A stretch of 64,000 nt of DNA from Nonomuraea cavernae (GTDB taxonomy: Bacteria; Actinomycetota; Actinomycetes; Streptosporangiales; Streptosporangiaceae), in assembly GCF_014646355.1 (NCBI RefSeq), contig NZ_BMNH01000017.1:32537-96536 (forward strand), read 5' to 3'. This document shows, piece by piece, positions 30,551-39,100 of this stretch. The number at the start of each line of letters is the position of its first letter. Position 1 is the stretch's first letter. Made by a program: the position numbers and the translations under genes. A model generated the notes under the pieces. That model was not told the origin of the DNA. It ran no database searches and worked only from the letters and a program-made list of their open reading frames with translations.

Positions 30551-30625
30551 GTGGACGTCGCCGATTCCGTTCTCGATCCGGATCCGGGCGGCCACCTGCC
30601 GGAGCGCGGGGCCGGCGATGTGTAG
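30551..30625 (+). CDS. Possible 24-codon upstream ORF overlapping the HATPase gene
   Basis: GTG at 30551 follows a strong GGAGGAGG with 7-nt spacing and reads VDVADSVLDPDPGGHLPERG, then four more residues to a TAG at 30623. The stop overlaps the start of the HATPase gene (ATG at 30618, sequence ATGTGTAG). Either a regulatory leader ORF coupling translation, or the HATPase gene really starts here with a frameshift. The strong ribosome-binding site is the main support. Confidence 0.45.
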   Translation: MDVADSVLDPDPGGHLPERGAGDV

Positions 30626-31019
30626 GGACCTGCTCGCGGTGACCTTCGCGCGCGGCCGTGTCACCGTGCTGCGCCGCGACATCAGCGTGTGCGCCGCCGG
30701 AGAGGGGCTGCGGGGCAGGCGGCTGGAGGATTTCGTGCTCGCCGTCAACGAGGTCATCACCAACGCGGTGCTGCACGGCGGGGGCGGCGGCCGGGTGCGG
30801 CTGTGGGCGCGGCGGGGCCGGCTCTGGTGCGAGGTCACCGACCACGGCCCGGGGCTGCCGCCGGGCTGGATGGGGTCGGCGCGCACCCCCTCCAGCCACG
30901 ACACCGGCGGCAGGGGGTTGTGGCTGACGCGCATGCTCTGCGATCACGTCACGATCGTGTCGTCGCCCGGCGGCACCTGCGTGACCTTCTCGGCCGCGAT
31001 CGGGCGGGCCCCGGGCTGA
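30618..31019 (+). CDS. HATPase_c-domain protein (anti-sigma-factor/serine kinase-like)
   Basis: 133 residues. The GHKL ATP-binding fold shows the N-box Glu and Asn in LEDFVLAVNEVITNAVLHGG, the G1 box in EVTDHGPGLP and the G2 box in GGRGLWLTRMLCDHVTI. This matches RsbW-like anti-sigma kinases common in actinobacteria. The sigma target is unknown. ATG at 30618 has no ribosome-binding site of its own and overlaps the end of the small upstream ORF, so translation may be coupled. It is divergent from a STAS gene, making a likely partner-switching pair. Confidence 0.85.
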   Translation: MCRDLLAVTFARGRVTVLRRDISVCAAGEGLRGRRLEDFVLAVNEVITNAVLHGGGGGRVRLWARRGRLWCEVTDHGPGLPPGWMGSARTPSSHDTGGRGLWLTRMLCDHVTIVSSPGGTCVTFSAAIGRAPG

Positions 31020-31026
31020 GCCCCGC

Positions 31027-31082
31027 CCGGGGCCGGTCGCCCGGGGCCGGTCGCTTGGGGCCGGTCGCATGGGGCCGGTCGC
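31027..31082. repeat. 14-nt tandem repeat, four units
   Basis: The unit NNGGGGCCGGTCGC occurs at 31027, 31041, 31055 and 31069; only the first two bases vary (CC, CC, TT, AT). It fills the gap between the convergent HATPase and ABC transporter genes and may form GC-rich structures helping termination. Confidence 0.85.
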
Positions 31083-31088
31083 GCGGCG

Positions 31089-32873
31089 TCAGGAGCGGGC
31101 GGCCGAGATCCAGGAGGCGTGCAGGTCCGCGTAGACGCCGGGCCGCGCCACCAGCTCCTCGTGCGCTCCGCGCTGGACGAGGCGGCCGTCGTCGAACACC
31201 AGGACCTCGTCGGCGTTCTCGGCCGTGGAGAGCCGGTGCGCGATCGAGACGGCGGTGCGGCCTCGGGTGACGCCCTCCAGCGCCCTGGCGAGCCGCACCT
31301 CCGTGGCCGGGTCGACGGCCGAGGTGGCCTCGTCGAGCAGGAGCAGGTCGGGGTCGGCGAGGTAGGCGCGGGCCAGCGCCACCAGCTGCCGCTCCCCCGC
31401 CGACAGCGACTCACCGCGCTGGCCCACCGGGGTGTCGAGGCCCGCGGGCAGGCCGTCGAGCCAGTCGGCCAGGCCGAGCTCGGTGAGCGCGAGCAGGATC
31501 TCCTCGCGGTCGGCGGCGGGCTTGCCGTACCTGATGTTCTCCTCCAGCGAGCCGTCGAACAGGAAGCCGTCCTGCGGCACCATCACGATGCGCTCGCGCA
31601 GCGAGGAGAAGCGGACGGCGCGCAGGTCGTGGCCGTCGACGGTGACGCGGCCCGAGACCGGGTCCATCAGCCGGGTGAGCAGCTTGGCGAAGGTGGTCTT
31701 GCCCGACCCGGTCTCGCCGACGATCGCGACGCGCGAGCGCGGCGGGATCTCCAGCGACACCTCGCGCAGCACGGGCACGCCGCCGGGGTAGGCGAAGTGC
31801 ACGTCCTCGAAGGCGACCGAGATCGGGCCGCGCGGCAGTTCGACCCCGTCGGCGCCGGGGTCGGCGACGTCGGGCGGCGTGTCGAGCACGCCGAGGACGC
31901 GCCGCCAGCCCGCGACCGCGTTCTGGGCCTCGTTGAGCACCTCGGTGGCGGTCTGCATGGGCGAGACGAACAGCGTGATGAGGAAGAGGAAGGCGACGAG
32001 CTCTCCCGCCGTGATGTCGCCGGACATGCCGAGCCGTACGCCGAGCAGCACGATGCCGGCCAGGGCGACGGCGGCCACGATCTCGGTCAGCGGGAAGACG
32101 AACCCGACGATGGTCTGCGCCTTGACCTGGGCCGCCTTGTTGGCGTCCACGGCCGCGTCGACGCGGTCGGCGGTGCGCCGCTCGGAGGCGTAGGCCCGGA
32201 TGACGGCCGCGCCCACGACCGACTCGCTGACCGCGGCGAGCATGTCGCCGGTGCGCTCGCGGACGGTCGTGTAGGCGCTGGACAGCCAGCGCTGGAACCT
32301 CGGCAGCGCGACCATGAGCGGCAGGAAGCACACCCACACGAGCAGGGTGAGCTGCCAGGAGTAGACGAACATCAGCACGCTGGCCACGAACAGCTGGCCG
32401 AACGCCACAATGATCATCAGCCCGCCCCACTGCATGAACGTGCTGATCTGGTCGATGTCGTTGGTGACCCGGGACACCAGCGCGCCCCGGCGTTCGGTGT
32501 TCTGGGTGAGCACCGACAGGTCGTGCACGTGGCGGAAGCCGCGCACCCGCAGCGTGGCCAGGGACGCCTCGGTGGCCTTGTAGAGGCGGACGTTCATCAG
32601 GTAGCCGGCGAACGCCGTCAGGACCACCGCCGCCGCGCACAGCAGGACCGCCCGCGTGATGTACGAGATGTCGGCCGACGAGCCCTTGAATCCGGTGTCG
32701 ATCGTCTGCTGGACGGCGATCGGCACGATGATCTTGCCGACGGTGGCGACCACGGCCAGCGCCAGGGTGACGAGGAGCCCCTTGCGGAACTCCGGCGTGA
32801 GCGACAGCCCATGGCGGACGGTGGCCAGGGCCGACCGTTCGGCGCTGGCCCCGATGCTCCGGACGTCGCTCAC
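31089..32873 (-). CDS. ABC exporter half-transporter B (permease-ATPase fusion)
   Basis: 594 residues: six TM helices (about 30-320, for example LLVTLALAVVATVGKIIVPIAVQ, GGLMIIVAFGQLFVASVLMFVY), then a nucleotide-binding domain. Walker A GETGSGKTT, Q-loop MVPQDGFLF, Walker B LLLLDEATSAVDP and H-loop IAHRLST are canonical, but the signature is LSAGE rather than LSGGQ. GTG at 32873 overlaps the stop of the partner gene (GTGA). With the next gene it forms a heterodimeric exporter; the substrate (lipid, drug or peptide) is not evident. Confidence 0.93.
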   Translation of the reverse strand: MSDVRSIGASAERSALATVRHGLSLTPEFRKGLLVTLALAVVATVGKIIVPIAVQQTIDTGFKGSSADISYITRAVLLCAAAVVLTAFAGYLMNVRLYKATEASLATLRVRGFRHVHDLSVLTQNTERRGALVSRVTNDIDQISTFMQWGGLMIIVAFGQLFVASVLMFVYSWQLTLLVWVCFLPLMVALPRFQRWLSSAYTTVRERTGDMLAAVSESVVGAAVIRAYASERRTADRVDAAVDANKAAQVKAQTIVGFVFPLTEIVAAVALAGIVLLGVRLGMSGDITAGELVAFLFLITLFVSPMQTATEVLNEAQNAVAGWRRVLGVLDTPPDVADPGADGVELPRGPISVAFEDVHFAYPGGVPVLREVSLEIPPRSRVAIVGETGSGKTTFAKLLTRLMDPVSGRVTVDGHDLRAVRFSSLRERIVMVPQDGFLFDGSLEENIRYGKPAADREEILLALTELGLADWLDGLPAGLDTPVGQRGESLSAGERQLVALARAYLADPDLLLLDEATSAVDPATEVRLARALEGVTRGRTAVSIAHRLSTAENADEVLVFDDGRLVQRGAHEELVARPGVYADLHASWISAARS

Positions 32874-34678
32874 GCGCTGACCCCTTCTTCCTCTTCGGCC
32901 TCGACCGCGGCCCGTTCGGCCTCCTCGCGCTCGTAGGCGGTGACCAGGTTGCGGTAGCCGAGGCAGCGCCCCAGCAGCTCGTCGTGGGAGCCGCGGTCGA
33001 CGACCCGGCCCCGGTCGAGGTAGACGACCTCGTCGGCCAGCGCGATCGTGGCCATCCGGTAGGCCACGACCACCACGCTCGACGCCTCCGCCGCGTCGCG
33101 CAGGCCGTACAGGATCTTGGCCTCGACCTGGGGGTCCACGCTGGAGGTGGCGTCGTCGAGGATGAGCAGGCGGGGGCGCCGGACGACGGCGCGGGCCAGG
33201 GCGAGCCGCTGGCGCTGGCCGCCGGACAGCGTCGCGCCGCGCTCCCCCACCCGCGTGCCGAGCCCGTCGGCGAGCCTGCCGACGAACCCGTCGGCCTGGG
33301 CCAGCCGCAGCGCCGCCCACACCTCCTCGTCGTCGACGGGCAGGCCGAGCGCGACGTTGCCGCGCACGGTGTCGTCGAACAGGAACGTCTGCTGCGGCAC
33401 CAGCGCCACCGCCTCGGCGACGCGGCCGTAGCCCAGTTCGCGCACGTCCACGCCGTCGAGCAGCACCCGGCCCGACGGCGGGTCGACCAGCCGGGCGAGC
33501 AACTGGACCAGCGTGGACTTGCCCGATCCGGTCGGGCCGACCAGCGCCACCGTACGGCCGGACCGCACCTCGAAGGTGACGTCGTGCAGCACGTCGCCCG
33601 TGCCGTAGGAGTAGGACACCTCCGACACCTCGAGCTCTGCGGGCCCGGCCTCCGACAGCGACGCCTGGCCGTACTCCATCGAGCCCTTCGCGTCCAGCAC
33701 GGCCTGCACCCGTTCCCAGCCGACGACGCTGCGCGGCAGCTCGGCGAGCACCCAGCCGAGCGCCCTGATGGGGAAGGCGAGCAGCGTGAACAGGTAGGCG
33801 ACCTGGACCAGGTCGCCCGAGTCGATGGAGCCGCCCGACAGCCGCAGCGCTCCGACGGCGAGCACCGCGAGCACGCCGAGCGTGGGCAGCGCCTCCAGCA
33901 TCGGGTCGAACAGGCCCCGGACCCGCCCGACCGCGATGTTGGCGTCGCGCAGCTCGTGCGCGCGGCGCCGGAAGCGCTCGGTCTCCAGCGCCTCCCTGCC
34001 GAGGGTCTTGACCACGAGCGCGCCGTCGAAGCTCTCGTGCGCGATCTCGCTGACCTCGGCTCTCAGTTGCTGCGCGCGGGTCGCGAGGGGGCTGAGCCTG
34101 CGCTGGTAGACCAGGTTCAGCACGGCGATGGCCGGGAAGATCAGGAAGCCGACCAGGGCGAGCACGGGATCGGTGATCAGCATCGCGACGGCCGCGGTGA
34201 ACAGCATGACGATCACGCCGACGGCCATCGGCAGCGGCGCGAGGGGCGCCCAGGCGGCCTCGGCGTCGGCGCTGGCGTTGGACAACAGCTGGCCGGTGGG
34301 GTGGCGGTGGTGCCAGGCGAGGGGCAGCCGCAGGTACTGCTTGGTGACCTCGCGGCGGGACCGGGCCTGCATGCGGTACTGCAGGAGGCCGGCCAGGATG
34401 CGCCGCCCGGCCACGCCGATCGCCTTCAGCAGCGCGGCGCCCATGATGAGCAGCACAGCCGTCCAGAGCGCGCCCGAAGGGACGTCACCCCGGTCGAAGG
34501 CGGGCAGCACGACGTTCTCGGTGGCCCAGCCGAGCGCCCAGGCGGACGCCACCGTCATGCCGCCGTAGAGCGCGCTGGCCAGGACCGCGGCCGTGAAGAC
34601 CCCCTTCTCGGTGCGGACGGCCACGCCGAGGACGCGGAGTCCCTTACGCATGACGGCCGAGGTGACCTTGCTCGCCAC
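32870..34678 (-). CDS. ABC exporter half-transporter A (permease-ATPase fusion) with degenerate catalytic site
   Basis: 602 residues. Six TM helices precede the NBD. Walker A GPTGSGKST and signature LSGGQRQRL are canonical, but Walker B reads LLILDDATSSVDP (catalytic Glu replaced by Asp) and the H-loop is VAYRMAT (His replaced by Tyr). This is the complement of half-transporter B, so one composite ATP site is consensus and the other degenerate, as in TM287/288 or TmrAB. GTG at 34678 with AAGGAA upstream is preferred over an ATG at 34729. The C-terminus is Glu-rich (EREEAERAAVEAEEEE). Confidence 0.92.
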   Translation of the reverse strand: MASKVTSAVMRKGLRVLGVAVRTEKGVFTAAVLASALYGGMTVASAWALGWATENVVLPAFDRGDVPSGALWTAVLLIMGAALLKAIGVAGRRILAGLLQYRMQARSRREVTKQYLRLPLAWHHRHPTGQLLSNASADAEAAWAPLAPLPMAVGVIVMLFTAAVAMLITDPVLALVGFLIFPAIAVLNLVYQRRLSPLATRAQQLRAEVSEIAHESFDGALVVKTLGREALETERFRRRAHELRDANIAVGRVRGLFDPMLEALPTLGVLAVLAVGALRLSGGSIDSGDLVQVAYLFTLLAFPIRALGWVLAELPRSVVGWERVQAVLDAKGSMEYGQASLSEAGPAELEVSEVSYSYGTGDVLHDVTFEVRSGRTVALVGPTGSGKSTLVQLLARLVDPPSGRVLLDGVDVRELGYGRVAEAVALVPQQTFLFDDTVRGNVALGLPVDDEEVWAALRLAQADGFVGRLADGLGTRVGERGATLSGGQRQRLALARAVVRRPRLLILDDATSSVDPQVEAKILYGLRDAAEASSVVVVAYRMATIALADEVVYLDRGRVVDRGSHDELLGRCLGYRNLVTAYEREEAERAAVEAEEEEGVSA

Positions 34679-34769
34679 TCGCTGTTTTTCCTTCCGTAAG
34701 GTGCAGATTTCTACATCACTGCCTATCACGGCTGATCGTGGTGTTATTCCCGAAGGTAGGGTTGGGGTC

Positions 34770-35399
34770 GTGACTCACGCTCGTGGCGAACGTGCCGCCC
34801 TCTGCGATCTGCTCGATCGGCTAGGCCCCGACGCCCCGACCCTCTGCGACGGGTGGACCACCTACGATCTGGCCGCCCATCTCGTGCTGCGCGAGCGCAG
34901 GCCCGACGCGGCCGCCGGCATCGCGCTCAAGCCGCTGGCCGGTCACACCGCCTCGGTGCAGGACTCACTCAAGGCCAGGCATCCCTACCCCGAGCTGGTC
35001 GGCCTGGTCCGCCGGCCCGGCGGCGTCTACGGCCTGCTGCCGTTCCTGGACGAGGCCGTCAACACGCTGGAGCTGTTCGTCCACCACGAGGACGTCCGCC
35101 GCGCCCAGCCCGGCTGGGAGCCCCGCGAGGTGTCCCCCGACCTGGACCGGATGCTGTGGAAGCGGGTCTCGGCCGGCGGCAGGCTGATGCTGCGCAGGTC
35201 GCCCGTGGGCGTGGTGCTGCACCGGATCGGCGGCGGCGTGGCGCTCGGCGGGCCGCGGATCGGCCCCAAGGTGGAGGTCACCGGCACCGCGTCGGAGCTG
35301 CTGCTGTTCTGCTTCGGCCGGCAGGAGCAGACCCTTGTCGAGCTCAGCGGCGACCCCGGCGCGATCGCCCGGCTGAAGAGCGCCAAGCTCGGCATCTGA
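34770..35399 (+). CDS. TIGR03085-family metal-binding protein (DinB/maleylpyruvate isomerase-like)
   Basis: 209 residues. The N-terminal four-helix bundle has ERAALCDLLDRLGPDAPTLCDGWTTYDLAAHLVLRERRPDA, where the His of AAHL and two more His residues in ELFVHHEDV fit the metal site of the DinB-like fold. The C-terminal domain (VALGGPRIGPKVEVTGTASELLLFCFGRQ) resembles the thiol-dependent isomerase partner. The reaction is unknown. The family is usually near his/trp genes. GTG at 34770; divergent from the ABC genes. Confidence 0.85.
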   Translation: MTHARGERAALCDLLDRLGPDAPTLCDGWTTYDLAAHLVLRERRPDAAAGIALKPLAGHTASVQDSLKARHPYPELVGLVRRPGGVYGLLPFLDEAVNTLELFVHHEDVRRAQPGWEPREVSPDLDRMLWKRVSAGGRLMLRRSPVGVVLHRIGGGVALGGPRIGPKVEVTGTASELLLFCFGRQEQTLVELSGDPGAIARLKSAKLGI

Positions 35400-35493
35400 C
35401 CGTCCGGGCCCACGCCTGGCCAATCCCCCTGCCGGGTCCGCTACTTGGCCTTACCATGACGTAAGGAAGAAGCCCCCCGGTTAGGATCAAGAA

Positions 35494-35510
35494 CATCTTC
35501 ATAGAAGATG
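35494..35510. promoter_or_regulatory. 7-bp inverted repeat upstream of the small membrane peptide
   Basis: CATCTTC-ATA-GAAGATG lies about 58 nt before the ATG at 35568, with an AT-rich TATATA at 35533-35538 that could be a -10 region. The symmetric, AT-rich sequence stands out in this GC-rich setting and may be an operator. No regulator is assigned. Confidence 0.45.
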
Positions 35511-35567
35511 CCAGTGATCGCCCAGATCCGGGTATATACGGCTGGGAATGGACTGCAGGAGGCCCCC

Positions 35568-35729
35568 ATGCAGGTCAAGAAGGTGATCACCTACGTTCTC
35601 GTGGCGTTCGTGGTCTTCTACCTGTTCACCCGGCCGGCCGAGGCCGCGAGCGCGGTCAATGGCGTGTTCAACGGGATCGTCCAAGGAGCCAATCAGTTGG
35701 CCGTCTTCTTTACCAATGTTCTGACCTGA
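35568..35729 (+). CDS. Small single-helix membrane protein
   Basis: 53 residues: MQVKKVITYVLVAFVVFYLF is a basic start followed by one TM helix, then TRPAEAASAVNGVFNGIVQGANQLAVFFTNVLT, an amphipathic or second hydrophobic stretch. A strong GGAGG lies 5 nt before the ATG. It could be a small envelope protein; PAEAAS might also be cleaved like a signal peptide. The function is unknown. The glutamine-synthetase-like gene begins 61 nt downstream in the same direction. Confidence 0.75.
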   Translation: MQVKKVITYVLVAFVVFYLFTRPAEAASAVNGVFNGIVQGANQLAVFFTNVLT

Positions 35730-35790
35730 GGTGCGGTTCTGTCTGCGTTAGACGCTTCCCCGCGCTGCCGGATCGTGTTACGCAGGCAGG

Positions 35791-37152
35791 ATGAGAGATC
35801 GTCCGAGTGCCACCAAGATCAACCAGCCTGATCCCAACGTCCGGCGGATCCTGGAGCGAGCGGAGCTCGAAGGCATCGAGCTCATCCGCTTCCTCTACGC
35901 CGACCACGGCGGTGTCATTCGTGGCAAGGCGGCATCCCGGTCACGGCTGGCCGAGCGCCTCAACACGGGCATCGGGCACACGGTGGCCATGATGGCGATG
36001 AACATGCTCGACCAGTTGCAGGAGGTCGAGCATCTGGGTCCGGTGGGCGAGGTACGCATCGTTCCGGACCCCTCCACCTACGTCCCCCTCCCCCACGCGC
36101 CCGGAGCGGCGGCGATGCTGTCCGACCTGCGCGCCATCGACGGCTCCCCCTGGGACGCCTGCCCGCGCACCTTCCTCAAGGACGCGATCGGCGCGCTGGC
36201 GGGCGAGGGCTACACGCTGATGGCCGCGTTCGAGCCGGAGTTCACCCTCGGCCGCCGCCTGCCCGACCCTTCCGGCGGTCCCGACCGGCTGCTGCCGATC
36301 GACGACAGCCTCTGCTACGCCAACTCCGGCTTCGATACGGCCCACGACTACACGATCAAGCTCATCCACGCGCTGGAGACCCAGGGCCTGCGGGTCGAGC
36401 ACTACCATCCCGAGCTCGGGGCCGGCCAGCAGGAGCTGTCCGTACGGCACGCGCCCGCGCTGCGGGCCGCCGACAACCACGTCCTCTACCGCGAGACCGT
36501 GCGCGGCGTGGCGATGCGCATGTCGATGTGGGCCACGCTGGCTCCCAAGCCGCTGCCCGACCAGGCCGGCAACGGCGCCCACCTGCACCTGTCGCTGTGG
36601 AAGGACACCCGCAACGTGTTCGCCGGCGACGACGGCGAACTCGAGTGCTTCATCGGCGGCCTGATCGCCCACCTGCCCGCCCTCACCGCGCTCACCTGCG
36701 GCAGCGTCAACGGCTTCCGCCGGTTGTCGCCCCGCTCCTGGGCCGGCGCCTACGCCGTGCACGGCCCCGACAACCGGGAGGCGGCGATCCGCGTCTGCTC
36801 CCCGCTGGGCGAGAGCGGCGAGCCCAACCTGGAGCTGAAACCGTCCGACTCCTCGGCCAACCCCTACCTGTCGCTGGGCGCCGTCATCCACGCCGGCCTC
36901 GACGGGCTGCGCCGCAAGCTCGAACCGGGCGAGGCGGTCGCCATCGACCCCGACACCCGGCCCGGCCGCTACCCGCGGCTGCCCACCTCGCTGGACGAGG
37001 CCCTCGACGCGCTGGAGGCCGACGAACTGCTCATGGAGGCGCTCGGCCCGCTGCGCCGCTCCGCCTACCTGGCCGTCAAGCGGTCGGAGGCCGAGGCGTT
37101 CTCGGCCCAGGACACCGCCTACGAGTGCTTCCACCACATGCGCGTCTTCTGA
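35791..37152 (+). CDS. Glutamine synthetase family enzyme (gamma-glutamyl ligase of unknown substrate)
   Basis: 453 residues. GS-fold motifs: N-terminal ELIRFLYADHGGVIRGKAASRSRL, AAFEPEFTLG (metal Glu), GAGQQELSVRHAP, NGAHLHLSLW (ATP/metal His), VNGFRRLSPRSWAGAYAVHGPDNREAAIRVCSP and EPNLELKPSDSSANPYLSLGAVIHAGLDGL. It is shorter and more divergent than housekeeping GlnA. In Streptomyces such paralogues (GlnA2, GlnA3, GlnA4) glutamylate polyamines or ethanolamine rather than make glutamine, so that is a reasonable guess. Substrate cannot be read from sequence. Convergent with hisF. Confidence 0.88.
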   Translation: MRDRPSATKINQPDPNVRRILERAELEGIELIRFLYADHGGVIRGKAASRSRLAERLNTGIGHTVAMMAMNMLDQLQEVEHLGPVGEVRIVPDPSTYVPLPHAPGAAAMLSDLRAIDGSPWDACPRTFLKDAIGALAGEGYTLMAAFEPEFTLGRRLPDPSGGPDRLLPIDDSLCYANSGFDTAHDYTIKLIHALETQGLRVEHYHPELGAGQQELSVRHAPALRAADNHVLYRETVRGVAMRMSMWATLAPKPLPDQAGNGAHLHLSLWKDTRNVFAGDDGELECFIGGLIAHLPALTALTCGSVNGFRRLSPRSWAGAYAVHGPDNREAAIRVCSPLGESGEPNLELKPSDSSANPYLSLGAVIHAGLDGLRRKLEPGEAVAIDPDTRPGRYPRLPTSLDEALDALEADELLMEALGPLRRSAYLAVKRSEAEAFSAQDTAYECFHHMRVF

Positions 37153-37203
37153 CGCGGCGGGCGGCCCGCCGCCGCCCACGGGGAACGACGGCGGTCCCGG
37201 CTC

Positions 37204-37965
37204 CTAGCGGACCGGATGACCCGCGTGACGCAGTGTCTCCTTGACCTCGGCGATCTTCAGAGTGCCGAAGTGGAACACCGACGCCGCCAGCACGGCGTCG
37301 GCGCCCGCCTCGACCGCGGGCGGGAAGTCCTCCAGCCGGCCCGCACCGCCACTGGCGATCACCGGCACCCGCACCGCGGCCCGCACCGCGCGGATCATCT
37401 CCAGGTCGTAGCCGTCGAGCGTGCCGTCACCGTCCATCGAGTTGAGCAGGATCTCGCCGACGCCCAGCTCCTCGCCGCGCGCCGCCCACTCGACCGCGTC
37501 GATGCCGGTGCCACGCCGGCCGCCGTGGGTGGTCACCTCGAAGCCGCTCTCGGTGCCCGGCGCCCGGCGCGCGTCGACCGACAGCACCACGCACTGCGCG
37601 CCGAAGCGCCGCGACGCCTCGGTGAGCAGCTCGGGCCGCGCGATGGCGGCCGTGTTGAGCGACACCTTGTCGGCGCCCGCCCGCAGCAGCCGGTTGACGT
37701 CGTCGACCGAGCGGATGCCGCCACCCACCGTGAGCGGGATGAAGACCTGCTCGGCCGTCCGGCGCACCACGTCCAGCATGGTCTCGCGCTCACCCGACGA
37801 CGCGGTGATGTCGAGGAAGGTGAGCTCGTCGGCTCCTTCGGCGTCGTAGCGCCTGGCCAGCTCGACGGGATCGCCCGCGTCGCGCAGGTTGGCGAAGTTG
37901 ACGCCCTTGACCACCCGTCCCGCGTCCACGTCCAGGCACGGGATCACTCTTACCGCCACGGTCAT
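37204..37965 (-). CDS. hisF: Imidazole glycerol phosphate synthase cyclase subunit
   Basis: 253 residues. It uses ammonia from HisH to make IGP and AICAR. TIM-barrel motifs: VRVIPCLDVDAGRVVKGVNF with the catalytic Asp, LTFLDITASSGER, IPLTVGGGIRSVDDVNRLLRAGADKVSLNTAA, LLNSMDGDGTLDGYD (second catalytic Asp), VPVIASGGAG and ADAVLAASVFHFG. ATG at 37965 overlaps the ridA stop (ATGA). Last gene of the leftward hisD-to-hisF operon. Confidence 0.98.
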   Translation of the reverse strand: MTVAVRVIPCLDVDAGRVVKGVNFANLRDAGDPVELARRYDAEGADELTFLDITASSGERETMLDVVRRTAEQVFIPLTVGGGIRSVDDVNRLLRAGADKVSLNTAAIARPELLTEASRRFGAQCVVLSVDARRAPGTESGFEVTTHGGRRGTGIDAVEWAARGEELGVGEILLNSMDGDGTLDGYDLEMIRAVRAAVRVPVIASGGAGRLEDFPPAVEAGADAVLAASVFHFGTLKIAEVKETLRHAGHPVR

Positions 37966-38366
37966 GCGCGCAGTGCCTCGATCTCGATCTCGACCAGCAT
38001 CCTCGGATCCACCAGCCCGGCCACCCGTACGCCGGTGCACGCCGGCCGGACGTGCCCGAACACCTCCGCGATGGCCTTGCCGACCGGGTCGAAGTGGCAG
38101 TGCTCCACCACGTAGTAGCGGACCATGACCACGTCCTCGCGGGTCAGCCCACCCCGCTCGACGGCTTCCAACGCGATGCCCATGGCGGTCATGCTCTGCT
38201 CGTAGGGGTCTCCGACGAACCTGACCTCACCGTCGACCGTGGCGGTGCACCCCGACACGATCACCCTGTTGCCCACGACCACGGCGCGGGCGTAGCCGTA
38301 CCTCTCCTCCCAGATGCCACCCGAGAAGACCCTGGAACCGGTGCTTTCCATACTCATGTTGCCCAT
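37962..38366 (-). CDS. RidA/YjgF family protein
   Basis: 134 residues. RidA proteins hydrolyse reactive enamine/imine intermediates from PLP enzymes, fitting a biosynthetic operon with HisC. The beta-barrel core shows AVVVGNRVIVSGCTATVDGEVRFVGDPYEQSMTAMGIALEAVERGGLTREDVV and the C-terminal CTGVRVAGLVDPRMLVEIEIEAL, where the conserved Glu region is present, although the usual Arg-substrate site is TGVRV. ATG at 38366 is 4 nt after GAGGGGGG; a GTG one codon upstream is possible. Between priA and hisF, with ATGA overlap to hisF. Confidence 0.88.
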   Translation of the reverse strand: MGNMSMESTGSRVFSGGIWEERYGYARAVVVGNRVIVSGCTATVDGEVRFVGDPYEQSMTAMGIALEAVERGGLTREDVVMVRYYVVEHCHFDPVGKAIAEVFGHVRPACTGVRVAGLVDPRMLVEIEIEALRA

Positions 38367-38380
38367 CACGCCCCCCTCTC

Positions 38381-39100
38381 TTAACTCACCGCGACCAGCG
38401 CGCTCTGCAGCGTGAAGGCTTGAGCGTAAAGGGCCTTTCCCACGATGGCTCCCTCCACTCCGTCCGGAACGAGAGAAGCCAGTGCGCGCAGGTCATCAAG
38501 AGAGGACACTCCGCCGCTGGCGACGACGGGCTTGCCGGTGCGGGCGCAGACCTGCCGCAGCAGGTCGAGATTGGGGCCGCGCAGCGTGCCGTCCTTGGTG
38601 ACGTCGGTGACCACGTAGCGGGGGCAGCCGTCGGCTTCCAGGCGCTCCAGCACCTCCCACAGGTCGCCGCGCTCCTCGGTCCAGCCCCGGGCGGCCAGCG
38701 TGGTGCCGCGCACGTCGAGGCCGACCGCGATCCTGTCGCCGTGCTCGGCGATGACCTTCCGGCACCACTCGGGGTTCTCCAGCGCCGCCGTGCCGATGTT
38801 CACCCTGCGGCAGCCGGTGGCGAGCGCGGCGGCCAGCGAGTCGTCGTCGCGGATGCCGCCCGACAGCTCCACCTTGACGTCGACCCGGCCGATCAGCTCG
38901 CTGATCAGCTCCCGGTTGGAACCACGGCCGAAGGCCGCGTCGAGGTCGACCAGATGGATCCACTCCGCCCCCGCCTCCTGCCAGGCCAGCGCGGCCGCCA
39001 GCGGCGCGCCGTAGCCGGTCTCGGTGCCGGCCTCCCCCTGGACGAGGCGTACGGCCTGGCCGTCCACCACGTCGATGGCGGGCAGCAATACGAGCGACAT
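38381..39100 (-). CDS. priA: Bifunctional phosphoribosyl isomerase A (HisA/TrpF)
   Basis: 239 residues. Actinobacterial PriA isomerises both ProFAR (histidine) and phosphoribosylanthranilate (tryptophan). Visible: LLPAIDVVDGQAVRLVQGEAGTETGYG with the first catalytic Asp, LVDLDAAFGRGSN, VELSGGIRDDDSLAAALATGCRRVNIGTAALE, VTDVTKDGTLRGPNLDLL (second catalytic Asp), VVASGGVSSLDDLRAL and EGAIVGKALYAQAF. No separate trpF was found, consistent with the dual role. ATG at 39100 with GAGGA upstream overlaps the stop of the preceding small membrane gene. Confidence 0.95.
   Translation of the reverse strand: MSLVLLPAIDVVDGQAVRLVQGEAGTETGYGAPLAAALAWQEAGAEWIHLVDLDAAFGRGSNRELISELIGRVDVKVELSGGIRDDDSLAAALATGCRRVNIGTAALENPEWCRKVIAEHGDRIAVGLDVRGTTLAARGWTEERGDLWEVLERLEADGCPRYVVTDVTKDGTLRGPNLDLLRQVCARTGKPVVASGGVSSLDDLRALASLVPDGVEGAIVGKALYAQAFTLQSALVAVS

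Noticed and set aside
32870..34678. ABC half-transporter A as a broken gene
   Set aside because: The replaced Walker B Glu and H-loop His are balanced by the LSAGE change in its partner, the normal pattern of asymmetric heterodimers.
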